DNA from: Solwaraspora sp. WMMD406
GTDB taxonomy: Bacteria; Actinomycetota; Actinomycetes; Mycobacteriales; Micromonosporaceae
Assembly: GCF_029626025.1 (NCBI RefSeq)
Contig: NZ_JARUBF010000001.1
Coordinates: forward strand, 5,426,001 to 5,490,000
Reading direction: 5' to 3'
Length of the DNA: 64,000 nt
The notes under the pieces are model-generated. The model saw nothing but the letters and a program-made list of their open reading frames with translations, had not been told where the DNA came from and ran no database searches. Shown one piece after another: positions 1-8,878 of this stretch (its first letter is position 1; every line of letters starts with the position of its first letter). The translations under genes were made by a program, and so were the position numbers.

Positions 1-555
1 CACCAGATTGGGGTGCGAGCGGGAGAGCGTGATCTGCGGGCCACGGAACCCCTTGGCCACATGCACCACCACGCACCGGATCCGCTGACCGTGCGGGTAC
101 GTTTCGCCCGGCACCTTCTCCGCCGCCGGCAGCACGGCCTCGACCTTGCCCAGATCGATCGTGACGATGCCCTTCTCCACACGCGCCTCGTGCGCCTGGA
201 TCACGCCGGTGACCAAGTCGCCGTCGCGGCCGGCGTACTCGCCGAAGTGCACCTCGTCGGTCGCCTCCCGCAACCGTTGCAGAATCACCTGCTTGGCGGT
301 CATCGCGGCGATCCGACCGAAGTCGTGCGGAGTGTCGTCCCACTCCCGCAGCACGGCCCCGTCACTGTCGAGTTCCTGGGCGTACACCAGCGCCATGCCG
401 CTGCGGCGGTCGATCTCCACCCGGGCATGCGTCTGCGCGCCTTCGGTGTGCCGGTAGGCGGTCAGCAACGCGGCCTCGATCGCCGCGAGAATCGTGTCGA
501 ACGGGATCTCCCGCTCGCGCTCCAGTGCGCGTAGCGCCGCGAGGTCGATGTTCAC
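1..555 (-). CDS. nusA: Transcription termination/antitermination factor NusA, N-terminal part
   Basis: NusA binds RNA polymerase and modulates pausing, termination and antitermination. The 185 residues present are the N-terminal domain: the start reads [20 protein letters not shown] and includes the family-typical [11 protein letters not shown] helix and the beginning of the S1 domain ([19 protein letters not shown]). The S1 C-terminal half, KH domains and 3' end lie outside the window. The GTG start at 553-555 overlaps the rimP stop by 4 bp (GTGA), the usual rimP-nusA coupling in actinobacteria, and a GAGGAGAG Shine-Dalgarno lies just upstream. Identification is firm; only the truncation at the window edge limits it. 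Confidence 0.96.
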   Translation of the reverse strand, partial: MNIDLAALRALEREREIPFDTILAAIEAALLTAYRHTEGAQTHARVEIDRRSGMALVYAQELDSDGAVLREWDDTPHDFGRIAAMTAKQVILQRLREATDEVHFGEYAGRDGDLVTGVIQAHEARVEKGIVTIDLGKVEAVLPAAEKVPGETYPHGQRIRCVVVHVAKGFRGPQITLSRSHPNLV

Positions 556-1220
556 CTCTCCTCGTCCTCCACTTCGTCGTCATGATCGGGACCATCGTCA
601 GCCTCTGGGCTGTCGAACTCCGTCAGATCGTCGTCGTCGATCTCGTCGAGGCGATTGAACTCCACCTGGACCCGACCGGCACCCACCTCGTCGTACCCCC
701 ACCGTCGCACGGTGCCGTCCACGTCGAGCCGCACGGACTCGTCGTCGGCGGCGACGATCCGCCCGGTCACCGACCGCTGGGCCACGGTCACCCGGACCAG
801 CCGGCCGACGTTACGTCGCCAGTGCCGGGGCAACCGCAGCGGACGGTCCACCCCGGGGGAGCTGACCTCCAACTGGTACTCACCAGTTATCAACTCGGCG
901 CCGCTGACGGATTCCGCCTCGTCGAGCGCGGCCGAAATCGACCGGGACACCTGCGCGACGGCGTCCAGCCCGACACCACCATCGGCGTCGACGATCACCC
1001 GGACCACGTACCGACGACCGGCCCGAGAAACGGAAACGTCCTCCAGATCGAATCCCACGGCCCCGACGACCGGCTCGATCACGGCCTTCAGCCGGTCTCG
1101 ACGCGCTCCGGCGTCCAGCCGCGGCGGGGCGCTCCCCTCAGCCCGGGGCCGGACCGCGGCTGAGGGGCGGCGGGAGCGGGATCCCGGTGACCTGCCACCA
1201 GCGCGGTCACGCTGCGTCAT
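552..1220 (-). CDS. rimP: Ribosome maturation factor RimP
   Basis: RimP assists maturation of the 30S subunit. The protein is 222 residues, longer than the usual 150-180. An Arg-rich low-complexity N-terminus (about residues 1-40) precedes the RimP core, which contains [20 protein letters not shown], the conserved ISAALDEAE helix and the [14 protein letters not shown] motif. The C-terminus is a very acidic tail ([17 protein letters not shown]). It overlaps the nusA start by 4 bp and is therefore probably cotranscribed with it. The N-terminal extension may be partly artefactual: a start nearer residue 40 would give a normal-length protein. Function is assigned from family motifs and synteny. 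Confidence 0.93.
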   Translation of the reverse strand: MTQRDRAGGRSPGSRSRRPSAAVRPRAEGSAPPRLDAGARRDRLKAVIEPVVGAVGFDLEDVSVSRAGRRYVVRVIVDADGGVGLDAVAQVSRSISAALDEAESVSGAELITGEYQLEVSSPGVDRPLRLPRHWRRNVGRLVRVTVAQRSVTGRIVAADDESVRLDVDGTVRRWGYDEVGAGRVQVEFNRLDEIDDDDLTEFDSPEADDGPDHDDEVEDEER

Positions 1221-1578
1221 CTCCGCACCCTTTCCCGGTCATCACGATCAGACACCACCGTCACCAACGGCGGTAGCACCGCCGGGCGCGACTCGCCCAC
1301 GGCTGGGCAGAGCCTAACGCGCAGCTGAGCCGATCGGCCTACCGGCGCACCGACGATCCGCGCCAGCGCCGAGCGCGGTGAGGGTACGGCGCACTTCAGC
1401 ATCCTCGATGGCACCCACAGCCACGGGTTCTGCCTTTCGGCGACATCAAGATCACTCAACGTGTCAGCCAGTCGCGCCACGCCGACGACCGCGGATGGTG
1501 TTGACTAGCCCGGTGTTCAGCTCCAACCACCATCGGTCCGCCACCGGGCCGCCCGCCGCAGGCACACCGGACAGCGCC
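1221..1578. other. Divergent intergenic region rimP / lipoprotein
   Basis: This 358-bp stretch separates the divergent rimP and lipoprotein genes and should hold both promoters. An 87-residue minus-strand open frame crosses it, but it has no recognisable domain and no clear ribosome-binding site. I see no convincing gene here. If the plus-strand lipoprotein starts at the ATG at 1495 instead of 1579, part of this stretch would be coding. Confidence 0.4.
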
Positions 1579-2115
1579 ATGCACGCCGCACCGACCACGG
1601 CACCGGGCTGGACCCGACGAGGGCTGGGACGACTCGCGGCCGGGGCGCTGTTCGCGGTCGCCGTACCGGCCGGGCTCTCCGCGTGCGACCTGTTCGGTGC
1701 CGACCCGGAACCGACACCCGAACCAGACCCGCTGGCCGGACTGCTCGCCGACACCATCGCCCTGGCCGACCAGTACGACGCCGCCATCGCGGCCTTTCCG
1801 GAACTGTCCGCGACAGTGCTGACCGTCGCCGCGACCCACCGCGCGCACGCGCGGGAACTCGCCCGGGTCACCGACATCCCGCTGCCGGACCCGTCCGGAT
1901 CGGCGACCGCCGCCGCGCCCGGACCGTCGACCACCACCCAGGCCGCACCCAGTCCACCGGTCGACCTCGCGGCGACCCGGTCGGCGCTGCGAACCAGCGA
2001 GGAACAGGCCGGCACGGCCGCGGCGGCCGCCTGCCGTACCGCGCCGGCCGACCGCGCCGCGATGCTGGGCTCGATCACTGCGGCCCGCGCCTGCCACCTG
2101 GAGTTGCTGCGGTGA
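1579..2115 (+). CDS. Putative Tat-exported lipoprotein next to rimP
   Basis: The start at the ATG at 1579 gives a leader with twin arginines (TRRGLGRLAAG), a hydrophobic stretch and a lipobox-like LSAC about 30 residues in, so a membrane-anchored lipoprotein exported by Tat or Sec is likely. The mature part is Ala/Thr/Pro-rich, with two helical segments: LLADTIALADQYDAAIAAFPEL with THRAHARELARV, and LRTSEEQAGTAAAAACRTAPADRAAMLGSITAARACHLELL. A Pro/Ser/Thr linker joins them. The His/Glu spacing resembles the ferritin-like four-helix DUF4439 fold of the following gene, and the pair probably acts together. The gene lies 64 bp upstream of that gene on the same strand. Alternative in-frame starts exist at 1378 and 1495. 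Function is unknown. Confidence 0.7.
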   Translation: MHAAPTTAPGWTRRGLGRLAAGALFAVAVPAGLSACDLFGADPEPTPEPDPLAGLLADTIALADQYDAAIAAFPELSATVLTVAATHRAHARELARVTDIPLPDPSGSATAAAPGPSTTTQAAPSPPVDLAATRSALRTSEEQAGTAAAAACRTAPADRAAMLGSITAARACHLELLR

Positions 2116-2179
2116 CCGGACGACCAGCCACGCCACGACGACCAGCCCCCGGCCGACGCGGACGAAGGGAGACCAGGCG

Positions 2180-2596
2180 GTGACCGATGAATGGGGCGCG
2201 GCGTTGACCGCGGAGTACACGGCGATCTTCGCCTACGGCATCGTCGGCGCACAGCTCAGTGGTGCAGCGGCCGACCAGGCCAGGGCGGCCGAAGCCGCGC
2301 ACCGGGCCCGCCGGGACGAACTGATTCTCCGAAACGCCGGATCGAGCCCGACGCCGATCGAGCCGGCCTACCAGACACCGTTCCCGGTCACCGACCGCGA
2401 CAGCGCGATCCGACTCGCGGCCGAGGTAGAGGAGCGCACCGCCGCGATCTGGCGCGCGGTGTTACCGGTCAGCACCGGGGCCGAACGGGAACAGGCGCTC
2501 GCCGCCCTGGTCGAGTACGCCGTCCAGGCCACCCGCTGGCGTCAGGCCGCCGGGATCGACCCGGCCGTACCGACCTGGCCGGGACGGCCGAGCTGA
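2180..2596 (+). CDS. DUF4439 ferritin-like protein
   Basis: This 138-residue cytoplasmic protein begins at a GTG at 2180, preceded by GAAGGGAG. It has the DUF4439 pattern: TAEYTAIFAYGIVGAQLS, then an AHRARRDELI helix, IEPAYQTPFPVTDRDSAIRLAAEVEERTAAIWRAVLP, and ALAALVEYAVQATRWRQAAG. These Glu/His/Arg-bearing helices are predicted to form a ferritin-like bundle, though no role is established for the family. In Micromonosporaceae and related actinobacteria this gene is characteristically found next to rimP-nusA, which matches its position here. It follows the lipoprotein gene directly and is probably cotranscribed with it. Confidence 0.85.
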   Translation: MTDEWGAALTAEYTAIFAYGIVGAQLSGAAADQARAAEAAHRARRDELILRNAGSSPTPIEPAYQTPFPVTDRDSAIRLAAEVEERTAAIWRAVLPVSTGAEREQALAALVEYAVQATRWRQAAGIDPAVPTWPGRPS

Positions 2597-2641
2597 GCGC
2601 CCCCGCCCCGGTCTGCGTCCCGTGAGCGACGGACTTCCTGG

Positions 2642-2788
2642 TCAGAAGGCCCCGATCCCGCCACCGATCAGCCGCCCGACCAGGTACGTCGCGGCTGCCC
2701 CCGCCGGGCCGAGCAGGAATTGCCGCAGACCGCTTCGCCACCACCGGCGGCGAGTGAAGCGGGCCACCAACGCGCCCACGGAGAACCA
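2642..2788 (-). pseudogene. C-terminal remnant of a VIT1/CCC1-type transporter
   Basis: Reading the minus strand from 2788 to the TGA at 2642-2644 gives about 48 residues: GALVARFTRRRWWRSGLRQF is followed by LLGPAGAAATYLVGRLIGGG. This matches the last transmembrane pair of VIT1/CCC1-family iron/manganese transporters, whose ends typically read G.....FT.R....SG.RQ...GA.AA..TY..G. There is no start codon or upstream body: the frame runs back directly into the end of map. It appears to be a leftover of a gene truncated when map became adjacent. Recognition is by family pattern only. Confidence 0.6.
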
Positions 2789-2790
2789 TG

Positions 2791-2808
2791 TCCCTGCTTC
2801 AGCAGGGG
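2791..2808. terminator. Short inverted repeat after map
   Basis: CCCTGCT-TC-AGCAGGG (2792-2807) is a perfect 7-bp inverted repeat, extended by a T/G pair, 6 bp beyond the map stop codon. In vivo the hairpin would open to a loop of four to six bases. It has no T tract, so its strength as a terminator is uncertain. Confidence 0.4.
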
Positions 2809-2813
2809 AGATG

Positions 2814-3674
2814 TCAAGGCAGGGTCAGGATCTCGAAGCCGTCCTCGGTGACCACGATCGTGTGCTCGAACTGGGCGGTCCAGCGCCGGTCCTTGGTCAC
2901 CACCGTCCAGCCGTCGCTCCAGAGGTCGTACTCGTGGGTGCCGAGGGTGATCATCGGCTCGATCGTGAATGTCATCCCCGGCTCCATGACGTCGGTGGGC
3001 CGTGGGCTGTCGTAGTGCGGGACGTAGAGCCCGCTGTGGAAGGCCTCGCCGATGCCGTGCCCCGTGAAGTCACGCACCACGCCGTAGCCGAACCGCCGGG
3101 CGTACGACTCGATGACTCGTCCGATCACGTTGATCTGGCGGCCGGGAGCGACCGCCCGGATCCCACGCATCATCGCCTCGTGGGTGCGCTCGACGAGCAA
3201 CCGCGCTTCCTCGGAGACCTCGCCGACGCAGAACGTCGCGTCGGTGTCGCCGTGGACGCCGCCGAGGTAGGCGGTGACATCGACGTTGATGATGTCACCG
3301 TCGATCAGCACGGTGGAATCCGGTATTCCGTGACAGATGACCTCGTTCAGGCTGGTACAGCAGGATTTGGGGAACCCTTTGTAACCCAGTGTCGACGGAT
3401 AGGCGTCGTGATCGCAGAGAAAGTCGTGCACCACCCGGTCGATCTCGTCGGTGGTCACGCCCGGCTTGCAATACTCACCGGCCAGGCGTACGGCCTGCGC
3501 CGCGATCCGCCCGGCGATCCGCATGCGTTCGATAGTCTCCGCGGACTGGATGTGCGAACCCCGCCATTGCCGGGGCTGCTTCTTCCCGACGTATTCCGGG
3601 CGGACGATGTGCGGCGGAACCGGCCGCCACGCGGACAGCACGCCGGGAGTCAGAGGGGCGCGGACGGTGGTCAT
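2814..3674 (-). CDS. map: Type I methionine aminopeptidase
   Basis: This enzyme removes the initiator methionine from nascent cytosolic proteins. The 286-residue product has an actinobacterial N-terminal extension (about 40 residues with [11 protein letters not shown]) and then the M24A pita-bread fold. Metal ligands are visible in order: [20 protein letters not shown] (two Asp), the [11 protein letters not shown] histidine region, TIEPMITLG (Glu) and [11 protein letters not shown] (Glu). The substrate-binding His is in [10 protein letters not shown]. The start ATG at 3674 fits the family length. It is a member of the conserved nusA-rimP...map...dxr neighbourhood. Confidence 0.96.
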   Translation of the reverse strand: MTTVRAPLTPGVLSAWRPVPPHIVRPEYVGKKQPRQWRGSHIQSAETIERMRIAGRIAAQAVRLAGEYCKPGVTTDEIDRVVHDFLCDHDAYPSTLGYKGFPKSCCTSLNEVICHGIPDSTVLIDGDIINVDVTAYLGGVHGDTDATFCVGEVSEEARLLVERTHEAMMRGIRAVAPGRQINVIGRVIESYARRFGYGVVRDFTGHGIGEAFHSGLYVPHYDSPRPTDVMEPGMTFTIEPMITLGTHEYDLWSDGWTVVTKDRRWTAQFEHTIVVTEDGFEILTLP

Positions 3675-3732
3675 GTTCTCCAGCCTATCGCCGACGCCGG
3701 TCCGCCGACCGCCCCGCCACCGACCGCACCGG

Positions 3733-4095
3733 ATGCTCCGATTCTTGCCGGATCCGCACGGTTGTGCGATCTTCTACTGCGTGGATCACGAGGGCTCGGA
3801 GCCTGTCTTCTCCGCCACCGCCGACCTGGCCGGCACCCGGCTGACGGTCACCGTCCGCGGTGAGGTGGACATGTCCACCGCCGAGACGATGTTCCAGACG
3901 GCGGCTCGCGCCGACGCGACAGAGGTGACCCTCGATCTGCGGCAGGTGTCCTTCTTCGACTCGGCCGCCATCCACGCGTTGATCCGGCTCACCGACCGGT
4001 TCCCGGACCAGCTGACGGTACTCCCCTCACGGCAGGTTCGCCGGATCCTCGACATTTCCGGACTCGGCGAGCAGCCCTGGCTCCAGCGGGCGTGA
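3733..4095 (+). CDS. STAS-domain anti-sigma factor antagonist
   Basis: This is a single STAS domain of the SpoIIAA/RsbV type: [19 protein letters not shown], then [20 protein letters not shown], with a serine in the FFDSAA loop at the position phosphorylated by anti-sigma kinases, and a C-terminal [10 protein letters not shown] helix. Such proteins bind anti-sigma kinases and release sigma factors when dephosphorylated. It is convergent with the large kinase/phosphatase gene ending at 4154, which carries both a PP2C phosphatase and an RsbW-like ATPase, so a partner-switching pair is a natural inference. The start is uncertain: the ATG at 3733 is used here, but a GTG at 3781 removes a 16-residue segment unlike STAS proteins. 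Confidence 0.85.
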   Translation: MLRFLPDPHGCAIFYCVDHEGSEPVFSATADLAGTRLTVTVRGEVDMSTAETMFQTAARADATEVTLDLRQVSFFDSAAIHALIRLTDRFPDQLTVLPSRQVRRILDISGLGEQPWLQRA

Positions 4096-4111
4096 TCGGT
4101 CGACCGACGGC

Positions 4112-4149
4112 TCGGCCGCCCGGCGTGACCTCGGCCGCCCGGCGTGACC
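4112..4149. repeat. 19-bp direct repeat, two copies
   Basis: TCGGCCGCCCGGCGTGACC occurs twice in immediate succession (4112-4130 and 4131-4149) in the gap between two convergent genes. It is one of several short tandem duplications in the window. Confidence 0.85.
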
Positions 4150-4153
4150 GTGG

Positions 4154-7100
4154 TCAACGTGACGTCGATCGCTGGGCCAGCCGCCGACGCAGGGTGACCC
4201 GGCTGCCCTGTGCGTCCCGGTCGATGCGCAACTCCGCCAGTGCTTCGATCAGCGCGAGCCCTCGACCGCGAAAGCCCGCGTCGGTGGCCGTACGCCAGCC
4301 GCCGCTGTCGCGTACCGTCGCAGTGAGTTCGTCGCCGTCGATACCAACTTCGACCCAGATGTCCGTCTCGGTCGGGGTCACCGGATGTTCGATCGCGTTG
4401 GCCGCCGCCTCCGAGATCGCCACGGTCAGGTCGAACTGGTCGTTGTCGGCGATGCCGTGTGCCGTGAAGAAGTCCTCCAGCCGGCGGCGCAACAGGGCCA
4501 GCTTCGTCGCCTCGGCCGGCAGCCGCAGCGTCAGCCGGTCGAGATCGGTCGCTTCGAGCAGCAACACCGCGATGTCGTCACGCCTCGGTCGGCGGGCGAC
4601 CCGGAGCAGCAGCCGGTCCGCCAGGTCCTCCACGTGCTCCCCGCCGGCCAGCGCGTCCGCGCGCACCTGGTCCAGGCCGATGTCGATCCCCTGGCTGCGG
4701 TCCTCGACCAGTCCGTCGGTGTAGCACAGCAGGCGGGTTCCGACCGTCAGGCGGTCGGTGACGGTGGGATAGGTGCTGCCGGCGATCGCACCGATCGGCG
4801 GACCGAGTGCTCGGCTGTGCAGCGGTTCGGCACGGTCACCGTGCACCACGACCGGTGGCGGGTGACCGGCGCTGGCGTACCGCAACTCACCGGTCGGCGG
4901 ATCGAACCACAGGCAGATGACGGTCGCCAGCGAACGCTGACTCGTCGAGGTCACCAGCCGGTTGAGCCGGGTCAGCGCTTCTCCCGGGGCGAACCCTTCC
5001 AGCAGGTACGCGCGCAGCGCGTTACGGAGCTGACCCATGGTCGCGGCCGCCGGCACGCCCTTGCCGACCACGTCCCCGATCACCGCGACGAGCTGGCCGT
5101 CGCCGACCTCCACGACGTCGTACCAGTCCCCGCCGACGTCGGCCTCGGCGTTGCCCGGCAGGTACCGGCTGGCGAGCATGACGCCGGGCAGTCGGGGCAG
5201 GGTCTGCGGCAGGAGGCTGTGTTGCAGGGTGGTGGCGATCCGATGCTCGGCCTCGTACAGTCGGGCGTTGCCCAACCGCAGACCGACCATCCGCGAGAAT
5301 TCGGCGAGCGCGGCTTCGTCGATGTCCGTGGCGACCCCGTCGTAGGGCCAGATCAGCAGTTCCCCGAGTCGTTCACCGGTGGCTCCGATGAACGGCACGG
5401 TGATGCCTGGTTCGGCGGACGGTTGACCGCCGCCGTCCGCCTCGTGTCGGGCCCCGGGGGCGGTCGCCACCACCCGCGCGGCCCGGACCAACCGCTGGAC
5501 ATGGTCCACCGCCACCCGTACCACCTCGCGGGTGGTCTGGGCGGTGTTGACCGCCACGGCGGCGTCGGCGAGGGCGCGCAGTTGCCGGATGATCCGGCCC
5601 CGGAGCTGGCCGAGCTCCACGTTGGCGCGGACCCGGGCCACCAGCTCCTGCGCCGCGAACGGCTTCACCAGGTAGTCGTCGGCACCGGCGGCGAGACCCT
5701 CGACCGCCGATTCGGGCCCGGCGCGGGCGGACAGCACCACGATCGGTACGTGCCGGGTCCGTGCGTCGGCCCGCAACGCGGCCACCAGGCCGAAGCCGTC
5801 GAGGTTCGGCATCATCACGTCAGTGAGGATCAGGTCATAGGTGGTACGGATGGCGAGTTCGAGCGCGGCGGCACCGTCCGCAGCGGTCACCACCTGCCAG
5901 TACGGGGCGAGCAGCCGGCTGACGTGGTCCCGCAGATCGGCGTTGTCGTCGACGACCAGGACCCGGCCGGGCGGCTGATCCGTCCCGTCCGGTGACCGGA
6001 GTGCGTCGTTTCCCGCCCGGTCGGTGCGGACCGGGGTCGCCGCCGAGGTGCGCAGGGCAGGAGTCCCGGCGGTGGGGGTGCCGGCCGTCCATCGTTCGGT
6101 CTCGGCGAGATGCAGCCGGGCGGGGTCGCCGGGTACCGCCGGTCGGCCGCTGCGTCTCGTCGAACCGGGCGGAAGATGGGCGATGCCGGTCGGAACGCTG
6201 ACGGTGAAGACGCTGCCGTGGCCGACTTCGCTGCGTACGGCGACCGATCCGCCGTGCAGCTGCGCCAACTCGCGGACGAGCGCCAGTCCGATCCCCGTAC
6301 CCTCGTGGCTGCGCGATCGAATGCCGGCCACCCGGTGGAACCGCTCGAACAGGTGCGGTAGATCGCCGGGCGGGATGCCGACGCCGGTGTCAGCGACGGT
6401 CAGCTCTACGGCGTCGGCGTGCTGCCGTAGACGCACCGTGATGGCTCCGTCGAAGGTGAACTTGAGCGCGTTGGAGAGCAGGTTGAGGACGATCTTCTCC
6501 CACAGGTCGGGATCGACGTACACCTCGACCGACTGCGGCGGGCAGTCCACCACCAGGTCCAGGCCGGCCCGCTGCGCGGCCGAACGGAAGGTGCTGGCCA
6601 ACCGGTTGGTGTAGTCGGCCAGGTCGACGGGTTGGAACGCCGCCCGCGCCCGCCCGGATTCCAGCCGGGAGAAGTCCAGCACCGTGTTGACCAGTTTGAG
6701 CAGCCGCAGCGCGTTGCGGTGCATCATCGCGGTCTGGTCGCGACGCTCCGCTGGCAGATCAGGGTCCGCGAGTTGGTCTTCGATCGGTCCCAGTAGCAGG
6801 GTCAGCGGCGTGCGGAACTCGTGGCTGACGTTGGCGAAGAAGTCGGTCTTGGTTTGATCGATCGCCGCCAGCTCGGCCGCCCGGGCACGTTCGTGCTGGT
6901 AGGCCCGTTGGCTGGTCACCGCGTTGGCGATCTGCGCGACAAGGAGGTCGAAGAAGTCGCGGTAGTCGGTGGTGAAGGGTAGATGGCGGCTCAGTCCGAC
7001 CACCAGGGCACCGACCGGATCGTTGACCACGTAGATCGGGAGCACGAGTACGTCCTCGGCGGCGTTCGCGGGCGGATCGGCGACGAAGTCGCCGATCCGC

Positions 7101-7990
7101 CCGGTCTGCGGGGCGCCCTGCCCGAGGGCGCCCCGCAGCGCTGTCGCGGCGCGGCCCGACTCGGCGTGGTGCGTGTCGATCCCGGCCGGCGGTCGGGCCG
7201 GGTGCAGCGGCGCGGAGATCGCTTCGGCGGCGACGCCACTGAACCCGACCAGCCGCGCCGAGTCGGCCTCCGCACCGAGGTAGAGCAGGGAGAACGGGAC
7301 GTCCTGTCGACAGGTGTCCAGGACCTCGGCCACCACGCGGTGCAGCTCCGCCTGGCTCTGCAGGTTGGACAACTGGGTGCCCAGCTCGGCCAGAGTCCGC
7401 ATCCGGCGGCCACCCACCACCCGACCGGTGGTCTCGCTGACGATGCAGAAGACACCGCCGACAGCGCCGTCGCCCGTACGCAGTGGGTCGTAGGAGACGT
7501 CGAAGTAGGTCTCCTCCAGGAAGCCGTGCCGCTCCAGCATGAAGGGATGGTCGGTGCCCCGGTAGGCCGTGCCGTCGCGGAGTACCCCGGCGAACAACGG
7601 TTCGAGGACGTCCCAGAGCTCGGACCAGTGGTCGGCGGCGGGCTCACCGAGCGCGGCGGGGTGTTTCGCGCCGATCGTGGGGAGATAGGCGTCGTTGTAG
7701 AAGGCGCGAAGCTCGGGCCCCCAGTAGAGCACGATCTGCGCCTGGGAGGCGAGCATCATCGCTACAGCCTGGCAGAGGCTGGCCGGCCAGGTCTGTGGCG
7801 GACCGAGCGGGCTGGCGCTCCAGTCGTGGTCGCGAATCCTGGCCCCCATGTCGCCACCGTGGGCAAACGCGGCGGCGAGCGCGGGTGGGATCACAGGATG
7901 GGTCATCGGCGCCAGCCCGGTGGAGGAATCCTCCGTCCGATCGCCGTCTGCCATCACTCGACCACCTTCAGTGTTGGGATCGTCGCGCAT
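4154..7990 (-). CDS. Hybrid PAS-GAF histidine kinase / receiver / PP2C phosphatase / RsbW-like ATPase
   Basis: This 1278-residue soluble multidomain regulator has the following order. A PAS-like N-terminal module is at about 60-190. A GAF domain is at 200-360. HisKA contains FFANVSHEFRTPLT with the phospho-acceptor His near 390. HATPase_c is at about 490-600, with NLLSNALKF, DTGVGIPP and GTGIGLAL. The receiver is at 675-795, with VDDN, phospho-acceptor Asp in LTDVMMPN near 724, and LVKPFA. A second GAF-like stretch is at 800-910. The SpoIIE/PP2C phosphatase is at 920-1145 (DVGGDWYD, VIGDVVGKG, CYTDGLVE, RRDDIAV). The C-terminal RsbW-like HATPase is at 1155-1270 (AISEAAANAIEH). No membrane segment is seen. 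It thus joins a two-component phosphorelay to sigma-factor partner switching in one chain. The adjacent STAS gene is a likely substrate. A start at Met13 is also possible. Confidence 0.92.
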   Translation of the reverse strand: MRDDPNTEGGRVMADGDRTEDSSTGLAPMTHPVIPPALAAAFAHGGDMGARIRDHDWSASPLGPPQTWPASLCQAVAMMLASQAQIVLYWGPELRAFYNDAYLPTIGAKHPAALGEPAADHWSELWDVLEPLFAGVLRDGTAYRGTDHPFMLERHGFLEETYFDVSYDPLRTGDGAVGGVFCIVSETTGRVVGGRRMRTLAELGTQLSNLQSQAELHRVVAEVLDTCRQDVPFSLLYLGAEADSARLVGFSGVAAEAISAPLHPARPPAGIDTHHAESGRAATALRGALGQGAPQTGRIGDFVADPPANAAEDVLVLPIYVVNDPVGALVVGLSRHLPFTTDYRDFFDLLVAQIANAVTSQRAYQHERARAAELAAIDQTKTDFFANVSHEFRTPLTLLLGPIEDQLADPDLPAERRDQTAMMHRNALRLLKLVNTVLDFSRLESGRARAAFQPVDLADYTNRLASTFRSAAQRAGLDLVVDCPPQSVEVYVDPDLWEKIVLNLLSNALKFTFDGAITVRLRQHADAVELTVADTGVGIPPGDLPHLFERFHRVAGIRSRSHEGTGIGLALVRELAQLHGGSVAVRSEVGHGSVFTVSVPTGIAHLPPGSTRRSGRPAVPGDPARLHLAETERWTAGTPTAGTPALRTSAATPVRTDRAGNDALRSPDGTDQPPGRVLVVDDNADLRDHVSRLLAPYWQVVTAADGAAALELAIRTTYDLILTDVMMPNLDGFGLVAALRADARTRHVPIVVLSARAGPESAVEGLAAGADDYLVKPFAAQELVARVRANVELGQLRGRIIRQLRALADAAVAVNTAQTTREVVRVAVDHVQRLVRAARVVATAPGARHEADGGGQPSAEPGITVPFIGATGERLGELLIWPYDGVATDIDEAALAEFSRMVGLRLGNARLYEAEHRIATTLQHSLLPQTLPRLPGVMLASRYLPGNAEADVGGDWYDVVEVGDGQLVAVIGDVVGKGVPAAATMGQLRNALRAYLLEGFAPGEALTRLNRLVTSTSQRSLATVICLWFDPPTGELRYASAGHPPPVVVHGDRAEPLHSRALGPPIGAIAGSTYPTVTDRLTVGTRLLCYTDGLVEDRSQGIDIGLDQVRADALAGGEHVEDLADRLLLRVARRPRRDDIAVLLLEATDLDRLTLRLPAEATKLALLRRRLEDFFTAHGIADNDQFDLTVAISEAAANAIEHPVTPTETDIWVEVGIDGDELTATVRDSGGWRTATDAGFRGRGLALIEALAELRIDRDAQGSRVTLRRRLAQRSTSR

Positions 7991-8335
7991 CCCACCGGCC
8001 CGGATACGCTCGGTGAGCCGGGCCCTGATCGACTCACTGGGCGTGGACCGCCTCCTACCCCGCTCGCCCCCGAACGTAACGCGTCCGGGTCACGACCCGT
8101 CGGCGGGCCACCGGGGTCGATGACGGCGGGCCGTCACCATCTCCAGCACACCGTCCGATCCGGCAGCCCTCCGGCCACGGTGCGAGGTGCCCTGAAGCTG
8201 ATGATCCGGCTCGGTGGCCCTGCACGGCACGGGTGGTCCTCGACCGGCGCTGGGGTACCGTGCTGCCGGTGGACATCGTCGACGCCGGCGCCGAACGGAT
8301 TCCCGGACTGCCGCTGACCGAGAACGCCTGACGCG
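7991..8335. other. Intergenic region upstream of the hybrid kinase
   Basis: This 345-bp divergent region lies between the kinase gene (minus) and the DUF309 gene (plus). The plus strand has an open stretch ending at a TGA at 8329-8331 that would read RVVLDRRWGTVLPVDIVD, then AGAERIPGLPLTENA. It has protein-like composition, but no start codon with a ribosome-binding site and no family I can name. It may be the tail of a lost gene. Otherwise I see only promoter space. Confidence 0.35.
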
Positions 8336-8878
8336 GTGACCGCCAGCCACTCCCGGGACCGAGACTCGGCCGGACGTCCCCGCAACGCCCGGCCCCGCGA
8401 CGAGCTGGGCCGGCCGCTGCCGCATGGCGTACCCGGCGTGCCGACCACGCCGGACGACCTCGTGCTCACCCCCGACGCCGCGCTGGACACCGCGCAACGG
8501 CTACTCGACGCCGGTCGACCGTTCCACGCTCACGAAATACTCGAAGGCGCGTGGAAGGCGGCCCCGGAGGCGGAGCGGGAACTGTGGCGCGGCCTGGCGC
8601 AGATGGCGGTCGGGCTGACCCACGCCCACCGGGGCAACCACCTCGGCGCGGCACGGCTGCTGACCCGGGCCGCCGACCGGATCGCGGCCTACGCCGACCA
8701 GAGCCCGTACGGGGTCGCGGTCACGGCTCTGACCTCGTTCTGCCGGCAGTCGGCCGGTCGACTCGACAGGCTGAGGTCCGGCGAGCCGATGCCCGCTGTC
8801 ACCGCGCCCCGGCTGCGGGACCGTCCGGACCCGCCGAGCCGTCAGGAACCACCGGGCCCGCCGCCAGCAACGCGGTGA
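8336..8878 (+). CDS. DUF309 domain protein
   Basis: This 180-residue protein has a charged N-terminal tail (about 1-45), a compact helical DUF309 core and a Pro/Arg-rich tail. The core shows the family signatures FHAHEILEGAWK (HE...E..W) and LWRGLAQMAVGLTHAHRGNHLGAARLL. The biochemical role of DUF309 is not established. The start is a GTG at 8336. The last 27 codons overlap the 3' end of the convergent GGDEF/EAL gene by 80 bp, an unusually long antisense overlap, so the C-terminal tail may have arisen by loss of an earlier stop. Confidence 0.85.
   Translation: MTASHSRDRDSAGRPRNARPRDELGRPLPHGVPGVPTTPDDLVLTPDAALDTAQRLLDAGRPFHAHEILEGAWKAAPEAERELWRGLAQMAVGLTHAHRGNHLGAARLLTRAADRIAAYADQSPYGVAVTALTSFCRQSAGRLDRLRSGEPMPAVTAPRLRDRPDPPSRQEPPGPPPATR

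Noticed and set aside
1217-1480. 87-residue minus-strand frame upstream of rimP
   Set aside because: It has no domain, no convincing ribosome-binding site and an Arg/Pro/Val-rich composition typical of chance frames in GC-rich DNA.
2622-3863. 413-residue plus-strand frame across map
   Set aside because: It is antisense to map, has no recognisable domain and shows codon composition typical of a shadow frame.
8173-8331. Gene ending at 8331
   Set aside because: The stretch before the TGA looks protein-like, but there is no start codon with a ribosome-binding site and no recognisable family; it is mentioned only under the intergenic region.
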